Below, piece after piece: positions 59,941 through 64,000 of a stretch of DNA of 64,000 nt. This DNA is from Gavia stellata (taxonomy: Eukaryota > Chordata > Aves > Gaviiformes > Gaviidae). Location of the stretch: contig NC_082602.1 in assembly GCF_030936135.1 (NCBI RefSeq), forward strand, positions 27,717,965 through 27,781,964. The letters run 5' to 3'. Position 1 is the stretch's first letter. Each line of letters opens with the position of its first letter. Position numbers and translations under genes: made by a program. The notes beneath the pieces were generated by a model. That model did no database searches. It saw only the letters and a program-made list of their open reading frames with translations, and was not told where the DNA came from.

Positions 59941-62900
59941 GTAGGAACAGCTTTTTATGCAAGTGGTTCTATCCTATCTTACTCTCAAAACTGTAAAGAT
60001 GATATATTCATTTCCTAATGTGCCAGTGGGAGGAAGCTTAGGTCAGTGGTCTTCACACAGTTTACAAAGATTTCTTCTTGTCAGTGCATATTGCCCGCTA
60101 CTGTTTCAGGTGTCTCTGGGGGAACCTCATCAATGGGTGTGTATTCTATGAGAGACTCGAGTACAGCTATGTATTTCTCTTATTCAGCGATCATTTGGGA
60201 AATGAAACTAGGGTTGGAGTTCAAACCAAGGCCTCTGACTTCTTATACCTGAGTCCCACGATTGAAACTCTTGTATGCAGTTGGAAATTACTCTTTGATT
60301 ATTCTGTCTTATCTGCAAAGGACCTCATCTGCATGCTACCGGTGTCCTCAAACTGAGGCCAGTGAGGGCTGACAGTGCTTGACATCTTTGTAAGAGACTT
60401 AGCATTTTCAAGGATTACTCCCAGTATGTGAAAACATCTGAACATGTTCAAGCTAGTCTGCAAAATAGAAGTTTTCCAGGAACAGCTGCAGAGAAACACT
60501 ATATAAAATTTGTGTTGTCTGCTGCCCATTATTATGTACAGGTTTATTCCTGACGGTATACTCAGGAACATAGTTCTAACATGTTCCATTAATTGCTGAA
60601 GATCACATTGAAGGGCCCTCCAAGAAGCTCATTGATTTACAGGGATTAGCTTTCAAGCTGTTTCAACCCACAAGTTATTTGCTATCTTTTCACTTTGAAA
60701 TTATCCTTTCCAACTTCATGTGACATGGGGCTTCTAAAGAATTTTTTGAATGGTGTATGCTTCCTTGTCTGGAATGCCTTTATGTTGTTTCCTTGGAATA
60801 ATATTCCACAAAAGTGAGATTTGTCTTTGTTGCAAAGTCATATTTTGCATCTTTCCCTCATAGTGCATTTCTAACAGTATAGATATGAGTTAAGAACATT
60901 GTAAACTAGGGCCAGGGAGTAATTCATAACACTCAGAACTACAACGATTTTGCTTTCAATTCTGATTAGGGTTGCTCACAATATTTTGAGAGTGAAAATG
61001 ACAAATGTTTGCTTGTTTACTTTTTCCTTTTTTTCCCCTGCCACTTTGGGTGCAAATTTTCTGTCACTTCGTAGAAGTCAGAGCCTCAGTAAGTGGGTTA
61101 TGACACTTGAGCTGTTTGTATAACAATGCCTGCATTGTGATTGCAAGTTTCCGAAGGACTTGCACGCTTCTGTGGTGAAGAGCAGCAGGAGCAGTTCTGA
61201 GCACAGGAGTATGTGAGACAATAGTCTTGTCCCTTCAGATGTTCCCTACATGAGATTACTCATTGTTTGGAAGGACAAGACAGGGCAAAACACAGGGTAG
61301 AAGGAGGGCATTATTACATCCACTAGGTAATATTTAGGTTCACTGTTTGAGCTATGCAGATGGGTAACTTGAGAAACTGTGGCAAAACTACAGGAGCCAT
61401 TTCACATCTAGTGGGGAATGATGGGCAGTAATCATGGCCAGTCAATGCTCTTCTGTTACCTTTTACCATCAAACCGGCTCTGAAGCAGCTCGCTGCACAC
61501 CTTCCGAATTGTGTAAGAGATGGTAAAAAGCTAAACCCATCTAAGTCCAAAGACTTCTTGGAACTCCTGCAAGGCAGACAGAGCCATGCAGGCTCTGAAA
61601 GCTGTCTGGTTATTTACAGCAGGACAGAATCTATAAAGCTGCAGAATTCCTCTTTCAAAATCATCATTTACTACTGAGTAACTGATGAACAGAGTCAGCA
61701 AAGTTATATCCACAACAGTAAAATATTTTAGTGGTGAGAATTCACGCTAGACTTGCTCTTCTAATTATTGGCCTGGCTGACTGCTCATTTGTACCATTTT
61801 TAAGGCAGTGTCACTACTTCTAGATTAACCAGCACAAATGAGGAAAAAATCTAGCTCTTTGCTCTTTGTTGTGTAGCCTGTATTACTGTGCTACAAATGT
61901 TAGTAGAATATTTTTTTTTTAATTGAAATTCTTGGATTATGAAATATTAGTTTCCATGTGGAATGTTTAGGCTGCTGAAAAGGAGGCAGTGTAGTATACC
62001 CTTCAGTCTCACCTGAAGTGTTCCCTGACTGCGCGTTATGAGAGGTCACAAAAACAGACTCTAGTATGTTGTTTTTTCCAAAAAAAGACATTTACAATGT
62101 TAAGTTTACAGTTTAACAACATACCCAGGAAAATAAAAAAAATCTTTCCTTTTTAAAATTTGCATAATCTTTTGGAAAACCTAATGCTCAACAGGCATAT
62201 CATTAAGACCCTGGCAGCACTTCTTGGAGTGGATAAATAAAGGTAAGCGAATAAGGGTGGCACCATTACTGAGATCTTGAGTAGATTCACTGAACTAAAC
62301 AGGTAACCAACAGCAGATGATAGTTACATGTACAGATAAAAGAAACTGTGAGGGTACAGGAGAAAATTATGAATATCTAATACTTTATTCTTATCTTTGG
62401 CCCCTCATTGCCAAATGTGAGAGGTGTAGTGTGCTATCAACTAAAACAGAATTGAGGATGCTCAGCCTCCCACAGGGTTCTGTTGGGAAACATTGCATGT
62501 GTCTCTTCTGTATTTATAAGGGAAAATTATTTGTGTTTAATCATTCCTGAAAAAGCAGAGTCAGCATTCAGCCTCTGAGCACAACTCAGAAAACTTAGTC
62601 CACAAGCTTATTGCACTTATGTTGTATCAAAACCAAGTAAAAGACTTACAAATGCAGTGACCTACTTTCAAATCTTGCTCCAGCCTATGATCACCATAGT
62701 GCAGATAGAAAACATGCCTTATTGATTTCTTCTCCCTGCTATTACTATTGGCAGGTTGTTTTAACAGAAAAGGAAAAGGCAAGAGTAGGTTATAAACTGG
62801 GACTGTATTTTTGTATTGCACTGTAAGCAGTTCCTGGGATCCTCTGCAGTCAGCTACAAATGTGCTGGAATTGTATTCCTGCTGCTGTAATAAAATTTTC

Positions 62901-64000
62901 TATATTTAGCTATCCCCTATCTTCAAAGTTGGTTAGAGGTACGTGGTAGAATGGTCAATTAATTAAGCTCCTGCCCCATAGTTAAACCTCACAAGGCTTT
63001 ACTGCTAAGCAAGGGACAATATTGTGAACTGCAAACTTTGCAGTTATTGACTATTTGATGTAATCATTTTTTTTTGTTCTTCTGCTTTGACATATGAACA
63101 TAAATTTTAGCTCAAACTGCTACCTTCAAAAACAGTCAGGAGAACTGGGTATGAAATGCAGTTGTAAATGGACTTCTCTCCTGGGTTTTGTCCATGTGAT
63201 TCCTCAGCTTTTTCTTTAATGCTTGATCTTTTTCCCAGCTTTAGGGGTGGCATTGTTTTCTCCCCCAGGCAGTGAACCTGAAAAATGATGTTTTTGACTT
63301 GTGCACTCCTTAGTTTTCTTTTTATTTCTTTCAATCTTCTTTCTTTGTAATTCTGGATTCCGTTTGAATACTGCTTGTTTGTGCTCCTCAGTTTTCAAAT
63401 TTGTACAGCAGGAGGAAGGTTCTTATGTTTTAAAAAATAATTAGGAAGCCCACCATAATGATTAGCAACTATTTATATTTTTGCTCCTTTAATGTAGTAA
63501 TTCTTATGTATTGTTATGGTGGTAACTGTTTAATAAAGCTGTCTATAAAATTTTGTTATTTTCATTTATTGGTACTGCATGTGATCACCTTTCTACAGTC
63601 TACAATACTCCATTCTCTTTAGGTAATCTTCACATCATTATTTCTGATCCTTCATAGAAGCAACTAATGGTGATTACTTGCTTATTTAGATCAAGTGTAA
63701 GTTACATTAACTGACTTTCTTATTATTGTAGTTATATATCAACAGTTTGTTATCATCAACAGTTTGGGATCATGTGTTCATTAAAGAAAAAGTTGGGTTG
63801 TTAGAATATAGGAGTGCATGCAGGGCTTCTTGGAAAACCATATGTGTTTTTATTCATCTTATCATACAGCTGACACCCAAAACAACATACAAAGTCTAGC
63901 TTCGCTCTATAAATAACCTAAGGCTATTCTTGATGAAAGCTGTTTATGTTGATTTTATTGAACCTGCTCAGTAGCGATATTTTCAGTAGCTTGATTTTAA
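59941..64000 (+). other. CFAP58: CFAP58 intron 9, continuing beyond the window
   Basis: At least 4.1 kb of AT-rich sequence follows exon 9. I looked for the next family block (VLMNMEDIKVRETQIFDYRK in human) and did not find it. No repeat family or RNA gene was recognised. Confidence 0.7.

Noticed and set aside
1-64000. A novel defence system, gene cluster, CRISPR array or other undescribed system
   Set aside because: The window is explained by two known vertebrate genes, their introns, intergenic DNA and a few mobile-element relics. Nothing seen supports a new system.

Overview
The window is vertebrate nuclear DNA, almost certainly from a bird. The evidence is interrupted genes with GT-AG introns, two CpG islands, two CR1 LINE fragments of the avian type, and a compact solo LTR with the layout of an alpharetrovirus-like endogenous retrovirus. 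The species or order cannot be read from the sequence. There are no bacterial operons, CRISPR arrays or other prokaryotic features, and I found no RNA gene that I can support.

Two protein-coding genes lie head to head. On the minus strand, ITPRIP has its whole coding sequence in one exon (12938 down to 11289, 549 codons). A consensus splice acceptor sits 13 bases before the ATG. A matching donor lies 19.2 kb upstream in a CpG island (donor after base 32180), which I take as the end of a noncoding first exon. The ITPRIP 3' UTR runs leftward from 11288. Candidate poly(A) signals are at 10336-10341, 8689-8694 and 6744-6749. The stretch from 1 to about 6.7 kb shows no gene, only a CR1 3' end, a 39-bp duplication and simple T-runs.

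On the plus strand, CFAP58 (CCDC147) starts in a second CpG island at 39623. Nine coding exons are visible (39623-59940), giving the first 455 codons in continuous frame. This is about half of the coiled-coil protein, and the gene continues past the window. Intron 5 holds a 476-bp solo LTR with a perfect 6-bp target duplication. Intron 8 holds a CR1 reverse-transcriptase fragment. The pair ITPRIP(-)/CFAP58(+) matches the arrangement at human 10q25.

ITPRIP is a membrane-associated modulator of inositol trisphosphate receptor calcium release, and CFAP58 is a flagellar/ciliary coiled-coil protein. They are linked by conserved synteny, not by a shared pathway. I see no sign of a new biological system. 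The most useful second-look items are the LTR, the inferred ITPRIP 5' exon, the CFAP58 promoter and minimal first exon, and a perfect 30-bp palindrome in the ITPRIP intron.
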